Source: Sphaerulina vaccinii (Eukaryota; Ascomycota; Dothideomycetes; Mycosphaerellales; Mycosphaerellaceae). Taken from it: DNA of 64,000 nt. The stretch spans positions 124,001-188,000 of the forward strand of contig JAKUDP010000010.1 of NCBI GenBank assembly GCA_022570795.1, read 5' to 3'. Positions 47,979 through 57,668 of the stretch are shown here, in pieces. Both the position numbers and the translations under genes were made by a program. Every line of letters starts with the position of its first letter. Within the stretch, counting starts at the first letter, position 1. Below the pieces are notes generated by a model. It saw only the letters and a program-made list of their open reading frames with translations, was not told where the DNA came from and searched no databases.

Positions 47979-48583
47979 TGTTGCTGTCGACGAACTGTTG
48001 GTGATATGTTGTAGAAGAGAGTGTATGCGTCTATATATTTGTATGGTGCAGCTGTTGCGGCAAGTGCTACCGACGCCACTTCGGGTCCACAAGCCATTTC
48101 CACTATTGCCGGTGCGTCAACTTCACTTCCTCTTCAACAGGTCTACGACCAGCCGTGGCACGACTAGCACAACACATCGCATTGTCGCACGCTTTGATTT
48201 GCTCCAACGAAGAAGCCAACCTGCCACGCGAGGAAGACGAGTGCAATCACCGCAACAACGTGCAGCTTCACCCGCGGATAACTTCACTTCAAGACGCGTG
48301 TGAACGAGCTCGAACGGCTTCACTTGCGTACTCGCACGCGTTCTTATCCCAAGGAATAGTCGCTTCATGCTTCAACAGCACGATAGCATCTTCTCATTCT
48401 CTTCTCAGCAATGTTCAGTCTGATCAACAACATCAACATACGCACGACCGTCCTCGAATCCACTAACGCGCACTAGCTTCAAACAGGCACCAGACCAGCA
48501 CAGCAACAGCAAACAACGAGAGACACTGCCAAGCCCCGCTCTCCAAATCGATTGAGCAGCCCTGCTCAACCCACACACAAAAC
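47979..48583. promoter_or_regulatory. Divergent promoter region, SDHAF4 / P450-derived gene
   Basis: About 600 bp lies between two divergent ATG codons. A 103-codon plus-strand ORF (48155-48466) has no recognisable domain and is probably leader sequence. Confidence 0.45.
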
Positions 48584-51500
48584 ATGAAACTTCCGAAAAT
48601 GCTTCAATCCATCAAAGACTGGCCACTGCTCCGGCATCTATTCAGCAAGATACCAGGACCCATCCTCGCCAAACTTACTGGGCTCTGGAAGCTGTACCAT
48701 CTGGTGCACGGCTCCTACGCAGACAGGCTTCGTCAGCTACATTCCCTCCACGGTAAGCTTGCGACTCCCCCTTCACATGCATACACACACTCCAGCGGAC
48801 GGCGGCGGCAGCAGCAGTGGCGATGAGGGTAGTACATTCAGATAGCAGAGAGATGCAACATAGCAGATGGAGATGGGAATTGGGGCTAGGAAATTGCGAA
48901 ATGGCGAAGGCAACAGCTTCGGTGGCGAGGCTGTCATGGACCAGGAGGAAACGGTAAGTCGCCATTGAAACTAACGCAGGGCTGACCGTTCCAGGTCCTC
49001 TCGTGCAAGTCGCGCCACGCGAATACAGCTACCAGTTCGACGGCACGGACACAGTGCGACTCGTCAATCTCGACAGGCAATCGAGGAAAGCTACTAGCAT
49101 CATCGAGCCACAAGCACTGCAGTCACTGCGTGCCTTCTCGCGAATGGATCGCCTCTACCGCAACGAGAACCTCCTGCAAGCTTGCAATCAGCAACTCCTC
49201 GATCTTCTCGCGAGCGCCGCCAAAGCCCAGACGCCCGTCGACGCGACCAATCTCCTCACTCGGTATGCTTTCGAAGTCATGGTCGCGGTGACCACCGAGG
49301 GCGAAACACGCGCTGGATTCCTAGAAGAGTCTCCAAGCACGAAGCGGATTACGCAGCAGCTGTCCGACTGGAAGTTCTACAGCGTCCTTTATGGATCATT
49401 TCTGCGTTACCACCCTCTCATCAAGTCATTCATGAGAGCATTCCACTTCCACAGCCAAGGTCAAGGCGCACTGGACCCTGTCATGGACGTCTTAGGTCGC
49501 GAGCAACCTTTCAGCACAGACGCCGAGTCGGAGCCAGTCGGGAAGGGAAACGCGTTCCCTATTCGTGATCGAGAAGCAAGAATTGCTCTGGTGCTGGCCG
49601 GAGCAGACCCGACCATCACACTCATACTCGAGGTCCTGAAGACTGTCAGCCAAGATCAAGAGCTCCAGCAGCAACTTTCCGATGAAGTGTCCTCCGCCGA
49701 TTTGGCCCAGCCGCTATCATTCTCATCACTCGCTCTCAACAGAGCTAAAATGCCGCTGCTACACGCCGCTTTGCAACGTCAGATGCGTAGCCAAAAGCTC
49801 ACGGATATTGGCCTGAGCTATGCTGTCGAAGCAGGCGGCTTTCGGTTTGGGAACGTAGTCGTGCCAGAGGACAACACTGTCACTGTCACATCCATTGACA
49901 GCAATACGAATATGCTCGATCTCAGCAGTGTGGAGGCCCTGGAGCCGGGTCTTGCACCAGAGCTCAACAGACACCTCCCAGCATATAATCTGTGGAGCTA
50001 CGATCACTCCTTGAAAGACTGCCAATATCTACTCGCGGCAAAGTTGATGGCACAAGTGCTGACGCACTTCAAGATCGCTCATAGTGAGGATTGGCGCATG
50101 TCATTCACCACGAAAGATGAGGAGAGTGTAGGGCCCACTGAAGAGAACATCAGCAGTCTGAGTGACTCTCCCATCGACAATGAACGCGTCTCTGCCGGTG
50201 TTGACTCTACCCTGGCAACAGACGGCTCGACGACTGACACCGACCGCGACTCTGAAGGAGTGCCATCGTACAACCCATTGAGCCTCAGCGACATGGAGAT
50301 CCTCCATGAGAATCTAGGTCCACAGCTCACTGAGAAGCTCTTTGAGACCTTCCCTACTGCTCAAGGCTCTAGCTTCGGTAAGTAAAAGCAGTAGATAGAA
50401 GGCCTGCGCTCGCTTCACTGTCTCACCAAGCTCGCACTCACTCGGGTGCTAGGCTTGAGGACAGACATTGATTGAGACAGCCTGAATTTTCAGAGACATT
50501 TGCTAACCCTTCTACCTACTATCTTTAGGTAAAGACATCTTCAAGGTTGGACCAATACTTCATTCGGCGGCGAGACACAATGTGCACCAGGCCATCGAGC
50601 ATATCTATGGGAAGCGTTTGAAGCACATGTCTGATGAGGAAGAGATCATGCACATTGCGGGAAAGTCAACGTACATGAGAGACTTCAGGTCGAAGAGAGG
50701 CGGCCGAGGCGGTCGTGGTGGACGAAACAACTGGCGTGGCAGACCTCGCCGAAGTGGCGACGTCCATCCCTGGTATAAGGATGCCATCGCGGCTCTTCGA
50801 CCATCAGTGAGCCCTACTCTTCCGACAGCATCCACTGGATCATCTGAGCCAACCCAGGGCCAGCAAATTCCAGTAGGCCCTGCCACAGGACCATCTTCAC
50901 GTCCTCAACCACGAGTGCCGACAGACGTCAAGTGGAGTGGATGGGCAAACAATGAGCACAAGAAGAGAGCCGATGCCAAGACAGTGGAGAGCTACAGATT
51001 GCAACGCGAGCAGCAGCTTGCTGCCGAAGCACTAGCCGCTACTGCCCCAAAGCCTACCGTCCGCATCAAGGAGATCTTCCGGCAGACCGCCGCGAGCTCT
51101 ACTGGCAACAATCTGGCTAGGCCAAGACAGATTGTCCACAACGAGACGACGGTCCACGATGCTGATGGTAGCACCACAATCAGCGGAGAAGGCGTCATGC
51201 TCCCCAAGGACACTGTGGGAACTGCGCCGCCAGTTGCTCCTCGAGCTGCAGATTTTGTGCCACCTCACAAGCGAGCGGCACTTGAGCGACAGCGCCTTGC
51301 TGACGAGGCTGCTGCTGCCTCTGCATGTACCAAGAAGGCCTCGTCGCCTCTGTCTCCTGTCGCCACCCTCTTCCGTCCTACCACCAATGTCCGAAGCCAC
51401 CTTGCAGATCCATCGATTGCACCCTTTGTCCCTGGATCATCTCAGCGCAACATGGTTTATCCACCCCAATCGCAGGTCGCCAATGGTGAATCTGAAGGCC

Positions 51501-51838
51501 CAGGTCACTTAGTACAGCCGATGTACGAGGGCGTCGCAGTCGGCACATTGGGCTTCTTTGGCTTCAGCCCATCTGGAACTGTCGTCCCAATAACGCCGTC
51601 CTCCTCTCGCGTGGTCAATCATTCGATCGGTGTGCCGGCCACTACTGCTCATTTACCTGGCTTGGGTATCGATGGCCCAGGGTATAGAGCAGACTCACCT
51701 ACGCAAGGAACAGCGAATTCTGCATCAGTCACCAGCCGAGTTCCCACTCTCGTCCGCTCGCGTGGCTCACTGGATCTGAGTACGAGCAGTGTGAGCGATG
51801 CTGGCAGCTCCGCTTCGCTCTGGGGCATACTCACCTGA
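48584..51838 (+). CDS. P450-derived protein without a normal haem site, fused to an RGG/disordered tail
   Basis: Exons are 48584..48752, 48995..50377 and 50529..51838, giving 953 aa. The N-terminus is P450-like: IPGP (23-26), LHSLHGPLVQVAPREYSY (52-69) and LTRYAFEVMV. An I-helix-like ALVLAGADPTITL follows near 255-266. The K-helix ExxR motif is missing (LHAALQRQMR, about 312-321). The haem-loop region reads YDHSLKDCQ with Cys399 but without the Phe, Gly and Arg of the P450 signature. After residue ~518 come RGGRGGRGGR (about 574-592) and 360 disordered residues. The first 50 residues may form a weak membrane anchor. The 242-bp first intron could hide a small exon. Loss of monooxygenase activity is inferred. 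Confidence 0.72.
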
Positions 51839-52244
51839 TCGACACCAAAGGTCCGATGCAGATGCTCGCTCTGACCGACTGAGGACACACGACATTACGA
51901 AGACGACTACGACATGGAATGAATGCAAGAGTGACTCTGCTTGCCTTGTTCAAGTGCAGAATGCGAGGCAGTACACTGAACAGCTTGGAGCGCGATACGA
52001 AGAAGGAAGAAGGTCGCTTTTGGACTGTCATACTCGCGAGCAAGCTAGCAGGGCTAGTTCATCGCGAAGCAAGTGCTAGATAAGGCACAATTAGCAGAAA
52101 GACTTTAGTCAGAGCTGCTACAGAACTTTGATAATGAAAATGAACATGAAAACAAGGTCCAATGTAATTGTGAGGTTACGATCAAGCCATGCGTGTGGTC
52201 ATCTCTTACCGTCATCCCATGCTTTCGTGATATTCCACTCGACT
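51839..52244. other. Convergent intergenic region
   Basis: 3' ends of the P450-derived gene (plus) and TSR1 (minus) face each other. A 93-codon ORF here has no recognisable features. Confidence 0.5.
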
Positions 52245-54680
52245 CTACTCAATCTCCATCAAATTGGGCACTTGATCCTCAAACTGTCCCTCTCTCCAAG
52301 CAACAGCATCTCTCGGCCAAACTCGCTTATACAAACTCACAGCCACAGAGTCCAGAGGATTAATCTTGGCATCAAATGTCGCCTTAAAGTATCCATGAGT
52401 ACCCAACGTCTCCTTGATGAATCCACTTCGACCTCTCTTCGTCCACAATTGCAGCGCACGGAAATATGCCACATCCTCGTTGTTGAAGAACATGTATCGT
52501 ACTGTGACAACCTTCTTGTGGATCTTGTAAGGGTGTCCGGTCAAGATGATTCGCTTCGCGATGATGCGATGTGTCGAAGGAGGAAGGACTGTGCCTGTTG
52601 CTATCATTTGCAGCGGAGACTGGCGGCCAGAAGAGATCTGAAGCGAGTGTGCAAGGTCCTCAATCTCGTCAGACGCTGTAGGTGTCTGGAAGAAGAGACA
52701 TGGTACACTTCCCCAAGTGACCGGTCCAACAAAGGTGGCGACTGCTGTACGTCCTGGATGCAGAAATCTGTCAAACTTGTGGACGTTGTTCGGAGTGTTT
52801 CCTGCTGCGCTGAATAGTGGGTTGATGAGCAGACGACGAGAACCGCATTGCAGTATTAGAGGTGCTTTGCTTTTGATGGGTTCTGGGTAGTCGGAGGAGA
52901 GAGTTATGGAGACGTTGACGACTGTACGTTTGTGTTCGTGGCGTAGCAGGGAGAAAAGTGTTGTAGGCTTGGGTAAAACCTGCAGCTCTTGGAGGCGATC
53001 TTGTGGGATGCGTAGGAAGACCTGGACTCGCGTGCCAGGTTTGACACCGCCTGTGATGGCTTCCTTCACGACGCGATTCTTAGCGGATTTGTAGTCCGCG
53101 ATTTCAAGTAGACGCGCATAGTCCTCTGGCTGGAAGGGCTTGTCCTCTTCTGTCTCCCAAGCGCTTGTCCGTAAGCTCTTGAGACCTCTGTACTTAGCCA
53201 GTCGCTCACGTGCATTGACGCCCGGATGTAGCTCGAGCTCGTCTGGGAACTCCAAGTCATCCTCTGCAGCATCGCGCCGAGATTTGCGGTATTCTTCGAT
53301 CTGATCTGCCTCATCCTGAGGTGCTCGATCCTGGAACATCTCACTCTGCGGGTACTCTGATGGCGCTCCAGCCTCTGTTTCTGCGTCCATACGATCTTCG
53401 AAATGGCCGTCTGCAGGACCTGCTGCTACTGTGCCATTCATGCTCATATCATCATCATCCTCATCCTCGAGATCAGAACCCGAGTAGTCCACGTCGTCCA
53501 GATACCACGCTGCCTGGTACTTGCTCGTACCCCTTGGCAAGCGTTTCGGTGCCGGGATGTTGTCTCGATCGTCGTCATTGAAGTAGTGGTGATCGTCAAG
53601 CAGCACAGCTTTTCGTTCAGATGGTGCTATGGAAGCAGTTGGCAAGTCGTCCATGGTAGCTTCTTCAGGTGCAAGCTCTGCGAGGTCGTCCTGCCTCTCA
53701 GTAGCCTGCTCGAGAATCTGCTCTCCTTCCGGCTCGTCCACTGCCATCTCATCCTTCTTCGTCTTCTTGTGTCTCGTCTCCAGCGGTGCGGCCACAATCT
53801 TTTCGATCTGCATGTCGCCCCAATCACCCACTTGCACCAATCGTTCTGCTTTCAATCCTCTCCCCCTCACCACACCAGTGACTACAGCCCGCTCGCCTTC
53901 CCACCTACAGTCTTCCAGCAGCATCCAACTCCTATCTTCTCGCCATCGGATGCCCTTTGGCATGGTGGTGCACAAGCTGCGCATAACATTGCTGCATTCC
54001 TGCCTGTTGCCCAGATCGTGTACCTTTTCCGTTGCGTTGAAGAAGTGTGTGATGAAGCTCTTCAGACTCTTGACCACATCTGGTCTCTTCTTTGCTGGCT
54101 CCACTCTGTCCAGACCGTAGACACCAGTGAGCACGGTGGGGACACCTTGTGCTTCGATGCTCCGCAGCAGCTCCTCTCCTAGCTCATCAACTTCCTGATT
54201 GGCGCTCAGCACAAACAGTACAAAGTCTGCAACTCGGCAGCTGTCCAGACATTGCAGCACACTACGTTGAGGCGTGAGAAAGCGGACTTTCTGCTTGAAG
54301 CGAGGGATGTAAATGCTGGAAGACTGCTGATCAATGTCGTCGCCTTCCACACTGGTGACCAACTCGCTCATGACTTTATCACAGCTCACATCGCCGCACA
54401 ATGGCACTACAGCGATGATTCTTGGGGCAGCATCACGACCAGTAAAGACAGACGCCTTGTCCTCGCGATCGTGTGCATGATTTTGACGCAGCTGCTTGGC
54501 TCGATTGCGGCGCTGCATCTTGGACAAAACCTGCTGCTGTGGAGTCTTCCTGCTTCCTTGCTCCCAAGCCTCGACCTTTCCTTTCTGCTCGTTCTTCAGC
54601 GACGATTTGCTGGCGTGGCGGGACTTGAAGGCCTTGTTGACCTGCTTCGTCGTCGGTCTGTGCGAGTAGTGCTCCGACAT
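52245..54680 (-). CDS. TSR1: Ribosome biogenesis protein TSR1
   Basis: This single-exon 811-aa protein matches Tsr1 of the Bms1/Tsr1 family. It has a basic N-terminus (KQVNKAFKSRHASKSSLKNEQKG), PRIIAVVPLCGDVS near residue 85 (a GTPase-like fold without a working P-loop), an AARP2CN region around 230-300 (MPKGIRWREDRSWMLLEDCRWEGE), an acidic middle (DEDDDDMS, about 405-415) and the RIBIOP_C domain, about 470-790. It ends with conserved-looking RGRSGFIKETLGTHGYFKATFD and YKRVWPRDAVAW. Tsr1 binds late nucleolar/cytoplasmic pre-40S particles and is needed for 20S pre-rRNA processing. Length is as expected. The gene is head to head with mannose-6-phosphate isomerase. Confidence 0.95.
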   Translation of the reverse strand: MSEHYSHRPTTKQVNKAFKSRHASKSSLKNEQKGKVEAWEQGSRKTPQQQVLSKMQRRNRAKQLRQNHAHDREDKASVFTGRDAAPRIIAVVPLCGDVSCDKVMSELVTSVEGDDIDQQSSSIYIPRFKQKVRFLTPQRSVLQCLDSCRVADFVLFVLSANQEVDELGEELLRSIEAQGVPTVLTGVYGLDRVEPAKKRPDVVKSLKSFITHFFNATEKVHDLGNRQECSNVMRSLCTTMPKGIRWREDRSWMLLEDCRWEGERAVVTGVVRGRGLKAERLVQVGDWGDMQIEKIVAAPLETRHKKTKKDEMAVDEPEGEQILEQATERQDDLAELAPEEATMDDLPTASIAPSERKAVLLDDHHYFNDDDRDNIPAPKRLPRGTSKYQAAWYLDDVDYSGSDLEDEDDDDMSMNGTVAAGPADGHFEDRMDAETEAGAPSEYPQSEMFQDRAPQDEADQIEEYRKSRRDAAEDDLEFPDELELHPGVNARERLAKYRGLKSLRTSAWETEEDKPFQPEDYARLLEIADYKSAKNRVVKEAITGGVKPGTRVQVFLRIPQDRLQELQVLPKPTTLFSLLRHEHKRTVVNVSITLSSDYPEPIKSKAPLILQCGSRRLLINPLFSAAGNTPNNVHKFDRFLHPGRTAVATFVGPVTWGSVPCLFFQTPTASDEIEDLAHSLQISSGRQSPLQMIATGTVLPPSTHRIIAKRIILTGHPYKIHKKVVTVRYMFFNNEDVAYFRALQLWTKRGRSGFIKETLGTHGYFKATFDAKINPLDSVAVSLYKRVWPRDAVAWREGQFEDQVPNLMEIE

Positions 54681-55355
54681 GGTGGGAGGAGCAGGTGTAG
54701 AGGAGCCGCCGGCGCGGAATCGAAAGGGAAGTGCGCTCGCCAGGATGTCTGATTGTGTGTGTGTGTGTGTGTGTTATATTCGAGAGACGCTCACACTCAC
54801 GCTCACAGGTATTTCAAAAATGTTATCGATAAGGACGCCCAGACCACTTCCCGCCACTCCACGTCTTCAGCCAATCCATCCCAGTCCTCTTCCTTCCCAC
54901 TTCCCACTTCCCTTCTCGCTACACAAGTATGGACTAGGCCAGGTGCAGCGGCTTCATCATCGCTCGATCAACTTGCATCCGAAGAGAGAAGACAGCATCA
55001 AGAGATCAAGTCAACCACAGAGCCTCCGCGGGCTTGGCTGGAGCTCTGGTAGCAGCCCTCCTTCGCCGTCATGATATAGAAGAATCCGCGACTGCCATGG
55101 AGCCAGTACTACGACCGGACTCCCATAGTCATTGCATAGTACCGCTCCATGTCGCCATTGAAGCCAAGAACACTTCTTCCTGAAAGACCTCAAGCAGTGG
55201 GCAAAGGTATTACGGTAAGTGGTGCAGCAGTATGACGTTAAACGCCCGTCATGGCAGCTTAGCATAACTACTTGAGCGGTTGAGCTGCTCAGTGTTTGCT
55301 TTATCAAACAAGACCAGTCCAGATCCTACATCATTTACCTCACAAGATATCGACC
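54681..55355. promoter_or_regulatory. Divergent promoter region, TSR1 / phosphomannose isomerase
   Basis: A 675-bp region between two divergent ATG codons contains a (TG)n microsatellite at about 54754-54775 within the TSR1 upstream region and C/T-rich stretches at about 54880-54920. No coding sequence was recognised. Confidence 0.5.
54754..54775. repeat. (TG)n microsatellite
   Basis: About eleven TG dinucleotides occur in a row, 74-95 bp upstream of the TSR1 start codon. Confidence 0.95.
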
Positions 55356-56627
55356 ATGGCCACCAAACTGGAATCCGTCTACAAGCTCAAATGTAGCTGC
55401 AACCAGTACCCATGGGGAAAGCAAGGCAAAGAGTCCATTGCAGCTCGTCTTTGTGAAAAGCAACAAGGATGGGACGGCAAAGGACCAGACACTCCGTTCA
55501 AGATCGACAACGATAAGTCATATGCTGAAATGTGGATGGGAACATACCCGGACCTTCCATCCTACGTTGAAGAGAGTGGTGAAGACCTTCAGGATGTCCT
55601 AGATCGCTACCCAAAGGAGCTCATTGGACAAGAAACTCTCGACAAGTTCGGCCACTCGAAACTACCATATCTGCCCAAAGTCCTCTCAATCGCCAAAGCT
55701 CTCCCTCTCCAACTTCATCCAAACAAGGAAGTAGCAGCAGAACTCCACAAAGAGAATCCAGAAGACTTTACAGACCCCAACCACAAGCCTGAAATCGCCC
55801 TCGCGTTAGGCAAATTCGAAGCCTTCTGTGGTTTCAAGCCTCTAGCAGACATTGCAGACCTCCTGAAACTGAAACCTCTTCAACAATTCGTTCCCAAGAA
55901 TGCCGACCTCTCATCGTTCTCCAACCAACACCTCAAAACAGTAGTCGGCGCCATGCTCAAAGCAACTGATTCCACTGTCAAATCGGTCTACAAAGACCTC
56001 ACTTCGCTTCCTAAATCTGAGTTTGGCGTCAAATACAACCAAATCCCGGAGCTGGCTCCTCGTCTGGCAGAACAATACGGCGAAGCAGATCCCGGAACTC
56101 TCGTCGCTCTGATCACGATGAACTATCTCGTCCTTGAAGCTGGCGAATCGATTTACATTCCCGCCGATGGCATTCACGCATATCTTTCCGGAGATATCAT
56201 AGAATGTATGGCGAGGTCAAACAATGTTTTGAACACTGGATTCTGTCCGAGGGCGGAGCGAAACAACATAGACCTCTTCCTCAACTGTCTCACATTCACA
56301 CCTCACTCTGCTCAGGAGGCAATTCTGAAGCCAAAACCTTATGGGAAGAGTAAGAATGGAAAGTCAACACTTTACGCTCCGCCACTGGGCGAGTTCGACA
56401 TGTTACAGACGGACCTCAAAGCTGGTGAAAAAGAGGTTCTGGCTGCTGTTGGCGGACCGAGTATTATGCTCGCGACTAAGGGGAGTGCAAAGTTGACAGC
56501 GAGAGGGAAGGAGTACGAGGTCAACGAGGGTGCTGTGTACTTCATTGGTCAGGGGACTGAGATTGAGTTAGAGAGCAAGGAGGGTGTGCTATTGCATACT
56601 GCTCTCGTTGAAGGAAGCACGTCGTAG
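55356..56627 (+). CDS. PMI40: Mannose-6-phosphate isomerase (type I)
   Basis: This single-exon 423-aa protein is a type I phosphomannose isomerase, which interconverts fructose-6-phosphate and mannose-6-phosphate and so feeds GDP-mannose for glycosylation and wall mannan. Visible signatures are CSCNQYPWGKQGKES (13-27), SYAEMWMGTYPDLPSYV, the zinc-binding QLHPNKE (Gln119, His121), HKPEIALAL with Glu146, and IPADGIHAYLSGDIIECMARSNN with His274 and Arg287. The ATG at MATKLESVYKLKC is chosen, as upstream frame begins with TTG. Tail-to-tail with the next gene at 48 bp. Confidence 0.96.
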   Translation: MATKLESVYKLKCSCNQYPWGKQGKESIAARLCEKQQGWDGKGPDTPFKIDNDKSYAEMWMGTYPDLPSYVEESGEDLQDVLDRYPKELIGQETLDKFGHSKLPYLPKVLSIAKALPLQLHPNKEVAAELHKENPEDFTDPNHKPEIALALGKFEAFCGFKPLADIADLLKLKPLQQFVPKNADLSSFSNQHLKTVVGAMLKATDSTVKSVYKDLTSLPKSEFGVKYNQIPELAPRLAEQYGEADPGTLVALITMNYLVLEAGESIYIPADGIHAYLSGDIIECMARSNNVLNTGFCPRAERNNIDLFLNCLTFTPHSAQEAILKPKPYGKSKNGKSTLYAPPLGEFDMLQTDLKAGEKEVLAAVGGPSIMLATKGSAKLTARGKEYEVNEGAVYFIGQGTEIELESKEGVLLHTALVEGSTS

Positions 56628-56675
56628 AGCGCGCCTGTATTCGCTTTACATGTACATATATGCGATCAAGCAATG

Positions 56676-57422
56676 TCAGATCTGCTCCAACCCATCCAAT
56701 ATCTGCTTTAAGGCTCTCTTGTGCTTATCCGCCATGATCAAATACACGATAGTCGCCACAATACCACTCTGTACAGCAACCCAAATGACAAGTAATAGCT
56801 TCCTTACAATTCTCCTACTTCTCTTTCTCATCTTCTCTACTCTTTCGTGACACTCATAGCAGACTGGCCGTTTCCTAGTCATCTGCGTACAATCCTTTCG
56901 AGCGAAGATGCAGGGCGCGCTGTTCTCAAGCATCTCTGCAAAGTCGATAGGGCGTGGTCGAAAGAATGAGTCAATGCTTCTGCGACGGCCACCTTCTCGA
57001 TGATCCTGCTGTTGATGTTCTTCTCTGTCTTCCCTATCCTGTTGATCCTCGGCTGTAGTGGAAACCTGGTGGCATGGTGTGTCCGGGCGTGTAGGAGAAG
57101 GAACTCCGAGCGCAGGCGTCTTGGGAGCTGCAGGTGGTACTGTCGACTCTCTGCTGACAGTCGTTGACTCCTCCGTGATGCGACTTGGTAGACTGTGGTC
57201 GAAGTGGAGATGATTGGAATGGCGATGGTGAGGGTGAGGTGAGGGTAGCTTGAGAGGTGATATCGGGTGTGGGTTGTCCATGATGGAATAATCGAATTCG
57301 ATGTTGCTCGGTGGTATGCGATTCGATCCGAACAACTCGCCTGACCTTGGGTCTATTGGCGACATGGTGCCGAGGGCGGCAGCTGGGATACTGCGAGGCA
57401 TTGGAGGCGATTTGTGAGGCAT
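56676..57422 (-). CDS. Small membrane protein with C-terminal transmembrane helix, unknown
   Basis: The 248-aa single-exon ORF begins at a good ATG. Residues 1-165 are disordered, rich in Pro, His and Ser, with a His/Pro cluster (PHPHHRHSNHLHFDH, about 61-75) and an acidic/Gln stretch. A conserved-looking piece IDFAEMLENSAPCIFARKDCTQMTRKRPVCYECHERV (about 158-194) has four Cys that could bind metal. A basic run then leads into one transmembrane segment (LLLVIWVAVQSGIVATIVYLIMA, about 208-230). A short basic tail makes it tail-anchored-like. I do not recognise the family. Confidence 0.68.
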   Translation of the reverse strand: MPHKSPPMPRSIPAAALGTMSPIDPRSGELFGSNRIPPSNIEFDYSIMDNPHPISPLKLPSPHPHHRHSNHLHFDHSLPSRITEESTTVSRESTVPPAAPKTPALGVPSPTRPDTPCHQVSTTAEDQQDREDREEHQQQDHREGGRRRSIDSFFRPRPIDFAEMLENSAPCIFARKDCTQMTRKRPVCYECHERVEKMRKRSRRIVRKLLLVIWVAVQSGIVATIVYLIMADKHKRALKQILDGLEQI

Positions 57423-57668
57423 GCTGTGCTGAATTGCTCTGAATAAAAGGGTCTGTTGTGATATTTGTCTATTGAGTCGTGCGTTTCATGGTATCGTGGA
57501 TCTTGATCTCAGGAAGGTGGATGCAGGGCAGGCGTGTGCCGTGGAATATAGCAGCAGCCGCTGCCGTGCTCAGCACTAGAAGCAGCGTTACGTGCTCCTG
57601 ATAGTTCTTTCTCATTGTGGTGCAAGCTTGACGTCGAAAGTCATGCCGTCCACTCCAGGCCATGCGTA

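Noticed and set aside
48155..48466. 103-codon plus-strand ORF
   Set aside because: It lies in the divergent promoter/leader of the P450-derived gene and has low-complexity Ser/His composition without domains.
53403..54182. 259-codon plus-strand ORF
   Set aside because: Antisense shadow of TSR1; Cys/Leu/Val-rich composition typical of a reversed acidic region.
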